DNA of 17,723 bases from Candidatus Levyibacteriota bacterium (lineage in GTDB: Bacteria; Patescibacteriota; Microgenomatia; Levybacterales; UBA12049). Positions within the stretch are counted from its first letter, which is position 1. Every line of letters begins with the position of its first letter. A program made the translations under genes and the position numbers. The stretch lies in NCBI GenBank assembly GCA_023245515.1, contig JAHFKE010000022.1:1-17723 (forward strand). The letters run 5' to 3'. The notes under the pieces are model-generated. The model did not search any database and had not been told where the DNA came from. It saw nothing but the letters and a program-made list of their open reading frames with translations. Shown piece by piece: positions 6,941 to 13,733 of this stretch.

Positions 6941-8197
6941 TTAAGAAGATTGACCCAATAACTCTTGAAACGTGTCAATTTGCTGTAATGTTTCCTCGTC
7001 AAGATCATCTCTGAGATTATCACGTAGTGAGCCGATTTTTTCATTCACAAAAGCGAGTGTTCTCTCTGTGCCTTGTGCTGTTTTTAATTCTTTATCATTT
7101 TGCAGTCTCGCGAAAATGCTATAAATATCCAAAGAAGCATCGATATCAAGTGCTGAGTGGCTTTTGTATTGATCAAGGAAAAATTCTCTAAGATCAACGC
7201 CATCAATATGTCCCAATCTCATATAGCCGAGCTCGTTCATAAAAACAGCAACGTCTTTGGCGGGAGATCCTTTAACGGCTCTATCCCAGTCGATAAGGGC
7301 GACATCTTCAGGGTCGTCAGTAATATAGATGTGTCCCGGACGGAAACCATTATGGCTTGGGTAGTCAGTACCCGTTCGATTATTGGCCGCTTCTTTTAGA
7401 ACAGGCATAAATTGCTCAAGTTGGCCAAAGGCTTCATGTGACGCGCTATCCTGTGGGAGAAGCGCCTGAATCGTCCTGACATAGCGGTTGAAGTCATTCG
7501 ATTCTGCTTGTATATCACTGGGTGGTAAGTTGTCTACTCCTGAATTACTACGCTGAAACTCAGCTAGCCATTGTGCAATTTTCTTCAAATGTTCCTGTGC
7601 TGTTTCGGCATCGCCCGCGTCTTTAAGATCTTCGAATTTATCACGCAATTGCCTGCCGGGTGCTTCCTTCTGGACTAGGATAACTGCGTCATCAACCTTT
7701 GTCACAGCTGATTCTGGAATAGCTTTGTTGCCCTGCCTGCTTTCGCTTTCGAGAAACCGAGCTATATTTTCTTGTGTTTCAGTGTTGCCTAAAAAGACTT
7801 TGAGATAGACGTTCTCTCGTTTCCCATCTCGTTGTAGTGAAGTTTTATAAACAACACGGGGGGCGTCAAAGGGTTGGGGACTATCTCGTTGTTCCGGCGG
7901 GCGATCTTTCGTCTTATACCATTCTTTCCCCCAGCTTATTTTTTTGACCCTTACACCTTCGCATACTGTTTCTCCTTCGGTTTGTTCACCAATCAATTGT
8001 CTTGCAGGCTGATTTGTCTTAAAAAAGCTTGTGACCTCATGTGCTTGCGCAAATTTTAATGCCAAGGGATGCATTGCCGTAAGCTCTGCTTGGTCTCCCC
8101 TTTCAAACTTCGTTTTTTCCAAGCGGGGTCCAGTAGTAATAGTAATTTCCTGAGGCAGGTGTGGCGGTCTTTGTCCTGCGTCTGATAGTTCACCCAT
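6941..8197 (-). CDS. APH/choline-kinase-fold protein, catalytic Asp missing (possible pseudokinase)
   Basis: 418 residues from the ATG at 8197; the open frame runs 49 codons further upstream across the promoter region but that part is not protein-like. An N-terminal extension (1-110) is followed by a kinase N-lobe with YLKVFLG (Lys133, expected ATP lysine) and then ARFLESES. The helical region 195-270 leads to the catalytic loop YPSHNGFRPGHIYI (280-292) and the metal loop VALIDWDRAVKGSPAKDVAVF (299-319). In aminoglycoside phosphotransferases the loop reads H-G-D-L-H-P-G-N; here it is H282-N-G-F-R-P-G-H289, so the catalytic Asp is Gly284 and the metal Asn is His289, while the second metal Asp303 is kept. 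It may bind nucleotide or a ligand without phosphotransfer. It shares a promoter region with the divergent membrane protein at 8285. Confidence 0.72.
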   Translation of the reverse strand: MGELSDAGQRPPHLPQEITITTGPRLEKTKFERGDQAELTAMHPLALKFAQAHEVTSFFKTNQPARQLIGEQTEGETVCEGVRVKKISWGKEWYKTKDRPPEQRDSPQPFDAPRVVYKTSLQRDGKRENVYLKVFLGNTETQENIARFLESESRQGNKAIPESAVTKVDDAVILVQKEAPGRQLRDKFEDLKDAGDAETAQEHLKKIAQWLAEFQRSNSGVDNLPPSDIQAESNDFNRYVRTIQALLPQDSASHEAFGQLEQFMPVLKEAANNRTGTDYPSHNGFRPGHIYITDDPEDVALIDWDRAVKGSPAKDVAVFMNELGYMRLGHIDGVDLREFFLDQYKSHSALDIDASLDIYSIFARLQNDKELKTAQGTERTLAFVNEKIGSLRDNLRDDLDEETLQQIDTFQELLGQSS

Positions 8198-8204
8198 ACA
8201 TGCT

Positions 8205-8233
8205 ATATTAGAGGAATACGTATGAATAAGCAA
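8205..8233 (-). promoter_or_regulatory. Promoter of the kinase-like gene
   Basis: On the minus strand TTGCTT (8233-8228), 17-bp spacer, TAATAT (8210-8205), ending 7 nt before the ATG at 8197. This predicts initiation at or next to the start codon. The spacer contains GGAATAC (plus strand 8213-8219), the half-site of the nearby operator. Confidence 0.65.
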
Positions 8234-8249
8234 TTGGAAAAATTTCACC

Positions 8250-8278
8250 TTGACTATATGTAGTATTCCTGGAATACT
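8250..8278 (+). promoter_or_regulatory. Promoter with overlapping 17-bp palindromic operator
   Basis: TTGACT (8250-8255), 17-bp spacer, AATACT (8273-8278), ending 6 nt before the ATG at 8285. The interval 8262-8278 is an exact palindrome AGTATTCC-t-GGAATACT that covers the -10. Another GGAATAC half-site lies at 8213-8219 in the divergent promoter. A repressor bound here could control both genes. Confidence 0.68.
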
Positions 8279-8284
8279 TGAAGT

Positions 8285-9427
8285 ATGGATATAGATAATA
8301 GTAACCAGGGTCCTCAAGCGCCGATAACTTATGTTTCGGCTCAAGAAGTATCGCCAAAGAAACCAAACAAGCTTATCCTCTTGATTGTGGGCATATTCGC
8401 TTTATGCTTGTTGAGTATGGGGGTCTATATAATAGTAACGAGTATAAAAAAGCCTCCAACACAATCAAAAACTAACGTACAGCCTTCTGTTGTCGCCTCC
8501 CCTACCCCTCTCGTGAGAGATATAGAAGATGCGACGCTTGTTTATGAACATAATGGAGTCGTACTCTCGCAGGGATCACAAAGCACGCCTCTTGTTCTGG
8601 ATCCTAATGGTATTTCACCAAGCTATTCTTCAGTGCTACAAAAAATCGCATATGTAGTTTACGGGAGTACAAGAGATAATGCAGTATATGTTTATGATAT
8701 AGAAACGAAGCAAATAGAAGAGCGAAAAGAAACAGTTGGGGATGGTACGCTGCGTACTGTGATGTGGTCTCCAGATGGAAAATATCTTGCTACCATAGCA
8801 AGCACCAGTGTCATCGGTAGTATAACGATATATGAATATCCCTCCGGTAAAGAGGTAGCATCTTTCAGGGCATTTGGCGCATTTCCTGAAATATCGTGGG
8901 ACAATGATGGAAATCTTATCTTTCGTGATCCGGAATCTGTTACGCCCCCTCGTCAATATGAATCAGGAGAAGGGCAAGGAATTGCAAAAATATCTCTTCC
9001 AAGTGGACAAAAGCAAATCTTACTTCGTGCAGATGCTAAGCATGACTACTATCTTTTGGGAGTAACCGATACTATGGTCTATTATGTTCCGTTTGATCCA
9101 AATAATCCTTCAGAAACCAATAGTGGGTCTCTATCAACTTGTTCGCAAATCACGATAAGTGGGCAAGGTAGTCGATCAGTGGATTGTAAGTCTGTACCAA
9201 ATCAACAAATAATTAATGCTGTATCCTCACGCCTTCCGTCTTCACTCGTTGGGTACTTCGTAAGCCAATGTATTCCAAATCCAAAAAATGCGAACTGGCT
9301 GCTTTGCAGTTTCTATAAATATAATGAGTCGGATAGTTCTACCAGTACAAAAATTGGCTTATTCACTCGGAATAATCCTCAGGCCGAGGTGACACACATT
9401 GTTGATGGAAATAATGCCTCGTGGTAA
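8285..9427 (+). CDS. Single-pass membrane protein with extracytoplasmic beta-propeller-like domain
   Basis: 380 residues. Residues 1-28 are a short polar cytoplasmic segment with KKPNK, 29-53 a membrane helix (LILLIVGIFALCLLSMGVYII), 54-75 a Pro/Ser/Thr-rich linker, and 76-380 a beta-rich domain with WD40/TolB-like repeats, best seen in LRTVMWSPDGKYLATIA and PEISWDNDGNLIFRD. By topology the propeller lies outside the membrane. Cys residues near the C-terminus (SLSTCSQI, SVDCKS, SQCIPN, LLCSF) may form disulfides. I do not recognise a named family, and the ligand is unknown. It is divergent from the kinase-like gene and shares its operator. It ends 7 bp from the convergent tgt stop. Confidence 0.65.
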   Translation: MDIDNSNQGPQAPITYVSAQEVSPKKPNKLILLIVGIFALCLLSMGVYIIVTSIKKPPTQSKTNVQPSVVASPTPLVRDIEDATLVYEHNGVVLSQGSQSTPLVLDPNGISPSYSSVLQKIAYVVYGSTRDNAVYVYDIETKQIEERKETVGDGTLRTVMWSPDGKYLATIASTSVIGSITIYEYPSGKEVASFRAFGAFPEISWDNDGNLIFRDPESVTPPRQYESGEGQGIAKISLPSGQKQILLRADAKHDYYLLGVTDTMVYYVPFDPNNPSETNSGSLSTCSQITISGQGSRSVDCKSVPNQQIINAVSSRLPSSLVGYFVSQCIPNPKNANWLLCSFYKYNESDSSTSTKIGLFTRNNPQAEVTHIVDGNNASW

Positions 9428-9434
9428 AAGGTTC

Positions 9435-10712
9435 TCATTGTAAGCTCAGCCATTCAGATTTCAGGAGGTGAAAGCTCCCTTCCCCAATTGACTCACGGAT
9501 CTTCTCCATGAGTGATGTGATAAAAAAGAGATTATGATAAGTCGCCAATTGATACGCCAGTAATTCATTCACCGAAAAAAGGTGATGAATATAACTCCTT
9601 GTAAATTTTTGACAAACATAACATGAACAACCGGGATCAATCGGATTAGCGTCTGTCTCGAATTTTTGATTGGTGATGTGGAGAGTAAAGCTATTCTGTT
9701 TCCGTCCCCCATTATTGGGGTGAATAAAAAGACTGCCATGCCTCGCTTTTCTCGTAGGAGCGACACAATCAAAAAAATCCATTCCCCTTGAGACTGCCTC
9801 AAAGACGTCTTCAATTTCACCAATGCCTAGGAGATGCCTAGGTTTCTCTTCATCAAAAAATGGCATACATGAAGAGATCATCTGTAAAAAGACTTCCTTT
9901 GAAGTATATGAGCCGCCAATGGCGATCGCATTAAAATATTTATTTGTGAACTTAGCTGAAAATGTTCTCAATTCATCGAAACGTCCTCCATGTACCACCC
10001 CATACATGAGTTGATCTTTTCTTTTTTGTGTCTCAAGACTTGTCATAGCCCAGCGGCTTGTCCGCTCAAGAGAGAGCTTGGTCGTGTCATAGTCCCACAG
10101 AGGTGATTCATGATCATCAAAAGCTACTATCAGATCAGCACCTAATTTTTCTTGTATCTTAACGGACTTTTCGGCATCAAACCATTCTTTATCGCCATTC
10201 AAATGTGAGTAGAACCATACACCATCGTCATTGACGAGTGCGCTCTTTAACTTCCGCTTTTGCCTTTCTTCAGTTGTTTGAGTAACTGAAGACAGTAAGG
10301 GAACCACATCCGCAGTATTGAGAAATACCGACTTACTGAATTTATTCAGCTTTCTTCCCGAAGCATCTTTGAATGTTACCTTTTTCAGGGCTGCTCCCAA
10401 TGAAAATACCTGATACCCTCCGCTATCTGTCATCGTCGGCCCGTCCCATCCCATAAATTTACCCAGTCCTCCCATTTTCTCAATCACATCCTCATGTGGT
10501 CTTAGATGCAGATGATAGGTATTGGATAAGACGATTTGCGATCCCATCTCATATAGTGCTTGGGGAGTTAGTCCTTTGACACTAGCCAATGTTCCCACAG
10601 GTACAAATGCAGGGGTCTTGATACTTCCGTGCGGAGTCTGGAGTTCTCCAATTCGGGCACTGGATCCCTTATCCTTTTGGAGAATGGTGAATTTGAATAG
10701 AGAAGCACTCAT
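9435..10712 (-). CDS. tgt: tRNA-guanine transglycosylase with an insertion and altered base pocket
   Basis: 425 residues from the ATG at 10712. It exchanges G34 of GUN-anticodon tRNAs for a 7-deazaguanine base. Seen: TPAFVPVGT (33-41), MTDSGGYQVFSLG (94-106, Asp96 is the general base), nucleophile Asp315 (MDFFDCVAPTRKARHG), and the zinc site Cys362, Cys364, Cys367, His393. Two odd points. First, 40-45 extra residues (about 112-158) follow the SGGYQVFSLG loop, making it longer than the usual 370-385. Second, the base pocket differs: FDDH (198-201) has His where preQ1-type enzymes have Cys158, and HGG (241-243) has His where they have Gln203. The start was chosen because an extended -10 (TGCTATAAT) ends 7 nt before this ATG, and the 37 upstream codons are in promoter sequence. 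It pairs functionally with yhhQ and queF next door. Confidence 0.93.
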   Translation of the reverse strand: MSASLFKFTILQKDKGSSARIGELQTPHGSIKTPAFVPVGTLASVKGLTPQALYEMGSQIVLSNTYHLHLRPHEDVIEKMGGLGKFMGWDGPTMTDSGGYQVFSLGAALKKVTFKDASGRKLNKFSKSVFLNTADVVPLLSSVTQTTEERQKRKLKSALVNDDGVWFYSHLNGDKEWFDAEKSVKIQEKLGADLIVAFDDHESPLWDYDTTKLSLERTSRWAMTSLETQKRKDQLMYGVVHGGRFDELRTFSAKFTNKYFNAIAIGGSYTSKEVFLQMISSCMPFFDEEKPRHLLGIGEIEDVFEAVSRGMDFFDCVAPTRKARHGSLFIHPNNGGRKQNSFTLHITNQKFETDANPIDPGCSCYVCQKFTRSYIHHLFSVNELLAYQLATYHNLFFITSLMEKIRESIGEGSFHLLKSEWLSLQ

Positions 10713-10719
10713 AAGGAGT

Positions 10720-10728
10720 ATTATAGCA
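10720..10728 (-). promoter_or_regulatory. Extended -10 of tgt
   Basis: The minus strand reads TGCTATAAT, a perfect extended -10, ending 7 nt before the tgt ATG (10713-10719 between). No matching -35 is needed for this class. The predicted transcript is leaderless, so a 5'-UTR riboswitch is not possible here. Confidence 0.7.
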
Positions 10729-10737
10729 CCTGAACTA

Positions 10738-10775
10738 CTTCTCCTCTTGTTGAGAAGAGGTTTAGTTTGTATAAT
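10738..10775 (+). promoter_or_regulatory. Promoter of yhhQ-queF with hairpin-forming sequence
   Basis: TTGTTG (10747-10752), 17-bp spacer, TATAAT (10770-10775), ending 7 nt before the ATG at 10783. Overlapping the -35 is a dyad that can pair two ways: CTTCTC with GAGAAG (10738-10743/10752-10757) or CCTCTT with AAGAGG (10743-10748/10755-10760). It lies midway between the two divergent -10 boxes and is the only visible candidate operator for the set. Confidence 0.62.
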
Positions 10776-10782
10776 CGGATTC

Positions 10783-11526
10783 ATGCAAAAAGTAAAACAG
10801 CTCCACGACGCACTTGCCCGCAATGCTACGTCGCATAACGTTGCAGGCGGGCAATTCCGTTATCTCGATATCATTACTGTCTTGTTCGTTGCGGTTCTTC
10901 TTATTTCTAACGTTGCTTCTTCTAAAATAACTTCATTCGCAGGACTTACCCTTGACGCAGGAACGATACTTTTTCCGCTTACCTATATCTTCGGAGATGT
11001 TCTGACTGAAGTATATGGCTATGCACGCGGACGAAGGGTGATCTGGATGGGATTTCTATGCAACATAGTCATGGCTGCCATTCTTATGATAGTCGCCGTA
11101 CTTCCACCTGCCGCCGATTGGCCGAATCAAAAAGCATTTGAAGCTGTCTTGGGTCTCACGCCTCGGATCGTTGCGGCAAGCATGATCGCTTATTTCGCGG
11201 GTGAATTTATCAATTCATTTATTCTTGCCAAACTGAAAATTCGCACAAAGGGAAAGTATCTTTGGGTGAGAACAATCGGGTCAACCCTTGCGGGTGAATT
11301 GCTTGACACATTACTCTTTATCACTATCGCATTCTGGGGAATTTTCCCAACGCCGGTTATGATATCGCTGTTAATTTCTAATTATATTTTCAAAGTAGGC
11401 GTTGAGGTGCTTTTCACTCCGATCACATACTTCGTAGTCAATAAACTGAAGAAAGTCGAACACGAAGATCACTATGACCGCAAAACTAACTTCAATCCTT
11501 TTGCATTGAGTGTGGAAAATAAATAA
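10783..11526 (+). CDS. yhhQ: Queuosine precursor transporter (VUT family)
   Basis: 247 residues, about six membrane helices: 30-48, 58-72, 87-108, 127-147, 166-187 and 190-220 roughly. The signature YIFGDVLTEVYGYARGRR (68-84) is diagnostic of the VUT/YhhQ family (Pfam PF02592), whose E. coli member imports preQ0 and preQ1. The start at 10783 is set by the TATAAT 7 nt upstream; the frame is open further left but only through tgt antisense sequence. The stop overlaps the next start (TAATG), so queF is translationally coupled. Neighbouring tgt and queF make preQ0 the likely substrate. Confidence 0.92.
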   Translation: MQKVKQLHDALARNATSHNVAGGQFRYLDIITVLFVAVLLISNVASSKITSFAGLTLDAGTILFPLTYIFGDVLTEVYGYARGRRVIWMGFLCNIVMAAILMIVAVLPPAADWPNQKAFEAVLGLTPRIVAASMIAYFAGEFINSFILAKLKIRTKGKYLWVRTIGSTLAGELLDTLLFITIAFWGIFPTPVMISLLISNYIFKVGVEVLFTPITYFVVNKLKKVEHEDHYDRKTNFNPFALSVENK

Positions 11527-11927
11527 TGCCAACAAGTAAAACTGATCTAACTACATTAACCAAACTTGGTAAAAAAGTAAAAGCTGAGCGAACTCTCGAA
11601 GTCTTCCCCAATCATGCACCAGGTAAAATTACTGTCACGTTAAACTGCAAAGAATTTACCTGTCTTTGTCCACTGACGCAGCAACCTGACTATGCACAAA
11701 TTGATATTATCTACGTTCCTGATAAGTTCGTTGTCGAGTCAAAATCGTTGAAGCTCTATCTGGAAACATACAGGAGTGAAGGCGTATTCCATGAACACTT
11801 GGCAGTGGATATAGCACAGGACTTTATAAAATATGTCAAACCATTATCAGTTAATGTTATCGTTCATTTTAATGTTCGTGGAGGCATAGCGATCAGCGCA
11901 GATTACCAGTGGGAAAAGGGGAAATAA
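11526..11927 (+). CDS. queF: NADPH-dependent 7-cyano-7-deazaguanine reductase
   Basis: 133 residues, the unimodular type I QueF size. It reduces preQ0 (nitrile) to preQ1 (aminomethyl) with two NADPH. Catalytic residues are all visible: Cys48 in FTCLCPLTQQPDYA (44-57), which forms the thioimide, Asp55, the ESKSLKLYL motif (71-79) with the substrate-binding Glu-Ser, and FHEH (88-91). The C-terminal RGGIAIS is also typical. Its ATG overlaps the yhhQ stop by one base. With no queC, queD or queE in view, the cluster looks like salvage rather than synthesis. It converges on the next gene with a 7-bp gap. Confidence 0.96.
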   Translation: MPTSKTDLTTLTKLGKKVKAERTLEVFPNHAPGKITVTLNCKEFTCLCPLTQQPDYAQIDIIYVPDKFVVESKSLKLYLETYRSEGVFHEHLAVDIAQDFIKYVKPLSVNVIVHFNVRGGIAISADYQWEKGK

Positions 11928-11934
11928 AAATTTC

Positions 11935-12945
11935 TTAGACAATAGTTATTATTGAAGGAGTTTGTCCCAAGAATCCTATTTGAATCTTCTCTATCTTCTT
12001 CTTTGGAAAAAAAGCCTTGGCATGTTTGATCAACAAATCCGGCTTAGAGACTAGCAGGCACAACCTTCCTTCCGGTTTTAGGATACGTGCATATTCCGAT
12101 AGCGTTCCTACATATAAATCTGTAACGCTTGTAATTTCAATTTGCTTATCCCATGGCAAATTAGAGATAGCGAAATCGAACTGACCATCCTTCCAGGGTG
12201 TTTTGAGAGCATCCAATTTTCTAATGTTGCCTTCTGTTTTGCAACCCAAATGAGATAAGTTCTCTAGGGTGGCGTCAATTGCAATGTCCTCAATGTCTCC
12301 ACCAGCAATAGCATTACCTTGTATGTATGCTTCAGCAAGTATCGTTCCACTGCCACAGAAATTGTCTACGACAGTTCCCTTATCACCCAATGTGGTGAGT
12401 CTTACCATGGCAGCGGCAATACTAGGCCTCAGACCGCCTTTGGAAGAAGCTGTGCGATACCTTCTATGGAATAATGGCTTCTCTGTAAGACGCACGCAGA
12501 TATACAGGTCCTTAGTATCGATAAAAATGCGGATATCGAAGTTGGAATGATCGAATTCTGTATATTTCCATCTATAACCTTCGCTAATAATTTTAGCGAG
12601 AGAACTTTGAAGTTCTTCAGTTTTGATCTTTGTTTTTGCCAGACTAAACGTAATAGAAAAACTATCCCCAACCTTTCGGTATTGCTGTATCTGCTCCTTG
12701 ACCGTTTCCAAGTTTATATTTTTGACCGTGTCTAAAACCTCATTGGCGCTAGATACTTCGCCCGTAGCAATGAGTAAGCAAATGTCATCAACTGTTTTTA
12801 AATCAGTTACTGTTTTCGTATCTTTCGTTTCGAAAACAATCCTTTTAGATTTTACCTCGGCAAAGTTCACTTCACGAACTACATCTTTAATTTCTTGCCT
12901 GGCAACTTCTTCAAGACCTTTTACGGTATATGCAATATATTTCAT
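11935..12945 (-). CDS. THUMP-domain RNA methyltransferase (Trm14/RlmL-like, COG0116)
   Basis: 336 residues. Residues 1-155 fit an N-terminal ferredoxin-like plus THUMP RNA-binding domain, ending in the linker LYICVRLTEKPLFHRRYR. Residues 172-336 are a Rossmann methyltransferase with LRPSIAAAMVRL (172-183), motif I VDNFCGSGTILAEA (193-206), acidic GGDI (215-218) and motif IV SNLPW (261-265). The NLPW variant instead of NPPY is typical of Trm14/THUMPD3-like enzymes that make N2-methylguanosine in tRNA, so a guanine-N2 target in tRNA or rRNA is likely; the exact site is not predictable. A TATAAT (minus, 12972-12977) lies 26 nt before the ATG, giving a leader of about 19 nt without a clear Shine-Dalgarno. 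Confidence 0.87.
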   Translation of the reverse strand: MKYIAYTVKGLEEVARQEIKDVVREVNFAEVKSKRIVFETKDTKTVTDLKTVDDICLLIATGEVSSANEVLDTVKNINLETVKEQIQQYRKVGDSFSITFSLAKTKIKTEELQSSLAKIISEGYRWKYTEFDHSNFDIRIFIDTKDLYICVRLTEKPLFHRRYRTASSKGGLRPSIAAAMVRLTTLGDKGTVVDNFCGSGTILAEAYIQGNAIAGGDIEDIAIDATLENLSHLGCKTEGNIRKLDALKTPWKDGQFDFAISNLPWDKQIEITSVTDLYVGTLSEYARILKPEGRLCLLVSKPDLLIKHAKAFFPKKKIEKIQIGFLGQTPSIITIV

Positions 12946-13063
12946 ACATTTCGAGAATTTTCGTTTGCCATATTATACACCTATATGCCCGGAATGCCTT
13001 CACTCGCTTCGTTTTGAGATGCTCACCTAGAGGTTGAATCCGCATGATTTTTAGTCTTATAGT
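12946..13063. other. Spacer between THUMP methyltransferase and membrane-protein promoter
   Basis: Apart from the minus-strand TATAAT at 12972-12977 I see no gene or clean hairpin. The short phrase GAGGTTGAATCC (13031-13042) looks like a T arm but no tRNA acceptor or anticodon arm can be built around it. Confidence 0.4.
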
Positions 13064-13092
13064 TTGACTTTGAAGGATATTTTCTATATAAT
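13064..13092 (+). promoter_or_regulatory. Near-consensus sigma-70 promoter with long leader
   Basis: TTGACT (13064-13069), 17-bp spacer, TATAAT (13087-13092). Initiation near 13099 leaves a leader of about 60 nt before the GTG start at 13158, unlike most other genes here. Confidence 0.78.
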
Positions 13093-13157
13093 TATTCTCG
13101 GAGAAATGTAAAAACGTACTCATTGACTTTGTATCGTAACTGAAGAAAGGAAGTAAG

Positions 13158-13484
13158 GTGGCTTACGGATCAAGTGCCGTTCGCACGGTGCAGAATTTCC
13201 TGAGTCTGGGTTTACCCAGAACCAAGAAGACGATTCTGATCGGAGGCCTTATCGCCGTAGCAGGCGTTCTGGTTATCTATGCGCTACTCTGCGCAACCGG
13301 CAGTCCTACAGGTATGACGGGAAGTGTTTTCGGAATCCCTTTTGAGATTTCGATTCTCGCCTTCATCATGTGCATCGTCTTCTGGGTGGACGGCAACTAC
13401 TACATCCGTCAGTATCAACTGGGGATGAGCCACTACTCGTACGCAGTCTCAAGTGCGTTTGTCATGGTGGCAGTCGTACTGTAA
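13158..13484 (+). CDS. Small three-helix membrane protein, probably highly expressed
   Basis: 108 residues, start GTG. A Shine-Dalgarno AAAGGAAG (13146-13153) is correctly placed and decides the start. Membrane segments are about 25-46 (TILIGGLIAVAGVLVIYALL), 62-78 (FEISILAFIMCIVFWV) and 94-108. A basic PRTKK precedes the first helix, suggesting the N-terminus is inside. Codon choice is rich in C-ending and 'optimal' codons compared with neighbours, and with the strong promoter and ribosome site this suggests high expression. I do not recognise the family. The C-terminus ends inside the third hydrophobic segment, which is unusual but the stop (TAA) is clear. Confidence 0.72.
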   Translation: MAYGSSAVRTVQNFLSLGLPRTKKTILIGGLIAVAGVLVIYALLCATGSPTGMTGSVFGIPFEISILAFIMCIVFWVDGNYYIRQYQLGMSHYSYAVSSAFVMVAVVL

Positions 13485-13491
13485 TTCTTTT

Positions 13492-13503
13492 TCACTTCGG
13501 TGA
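13492..13503 (+). other. cUUCGg tetraloop hairpin after the membrane-protein gene
   Basis: TCAC-TTCG-GTGA begins 8 nt after the stop codon. The cUUCGg loop is exceptionally stable. No T-run follows it (the run precedes it), so it is more likely a 3'-end stabiliser than an intrinsic terminator. Confidence 0.45.
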
Positions 13504-13573
13504 CTGTCATGGAAGGAAGCGGTAGCTAACTACTCAAAAAAAGCTGAATAGACTAGCACTCCCCCCCAACAAC

Positions 13574-13658
13574 ATATGACAGCTGAGAGGTACAAGGAGC
13601 GTGGCTTTTAGCCACCACGATTCATCCGAATCGTCACTACTTGTACCTCTTGTCATAT
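13574..13658. other. T-shaped three-stem palindrome (structured RNA or DNA element)
   Basis: An outer stem pairs ATATGACA (13574-13581) with TGTCATAT (13651-13658) and AGAGGTACAAG (13586-13596) with CTTGTACCTCT (13640-13650): 19 perfect pairs interrupted only by a 4-nt bulge GCTG (13582-13585). Inside are two perfect hairpins, GTGGC-tttta-GCCAC (13601-13615) and ACGATTC-atcc-GAATCGT (13617-13634), joined by GAGC, C and CACTA. I recognise no known RNA family. Options are a small structured RNA, a single-strand recombination or replication site, or a palindromic mobile repeat. It lies 76 bp upstream of tRNA-Arg. Confidence 0.8.
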
Positions 13659-13692
13659 ATAATTGAAATCAATCGTAAAGATTTTCTAAAAA

Positions 13693-13721
13693 TTGCATCT
13701 TATAGGCATAATTGGTAAAAT
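13693..13721 (+). promoter_or_regulatory. Promoter of tRNA-Arg
   Basis: TTGCAT (13693-13698), 17-bp spacer, TAAAAT (13716-13721), with initiation expected near 13728, a few bases before the mature tRNA. Both hexamers and the spacing are identical to the tRNA-Gly promoter. Confidence 0.68.
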
Positions 13722-13733
13722 AGAAGTTACTAC

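Noticed and set aside
10713..10782. preQ1 riboswitch upstream of tgt or yhhQ
   Set aside because: The -10 boxes lie 7 nt from both ATGs, leaving no leader to hold an aptamer; the dyad there is promoter DNA.
10522..10782. N-terminal extension of yhhQ through the tgt 5' region
   Set aside because: The 87 upstream codons are antisense to tgt, and a TATAAT promoter lies just before the internal ATG at 10783.
13020..13045. tRNA gene fragment near GAGGTTGAATCC
   Set aside because: No acceptor, D or anticodon arm can be drawn on either strand.
13577..13612. 11-codon ORF (MTAERYKERGF) inside the T-shaped structure
   Set aside because: No ribosome site or promoter, and the codons are fully explained by the palindrome arms.
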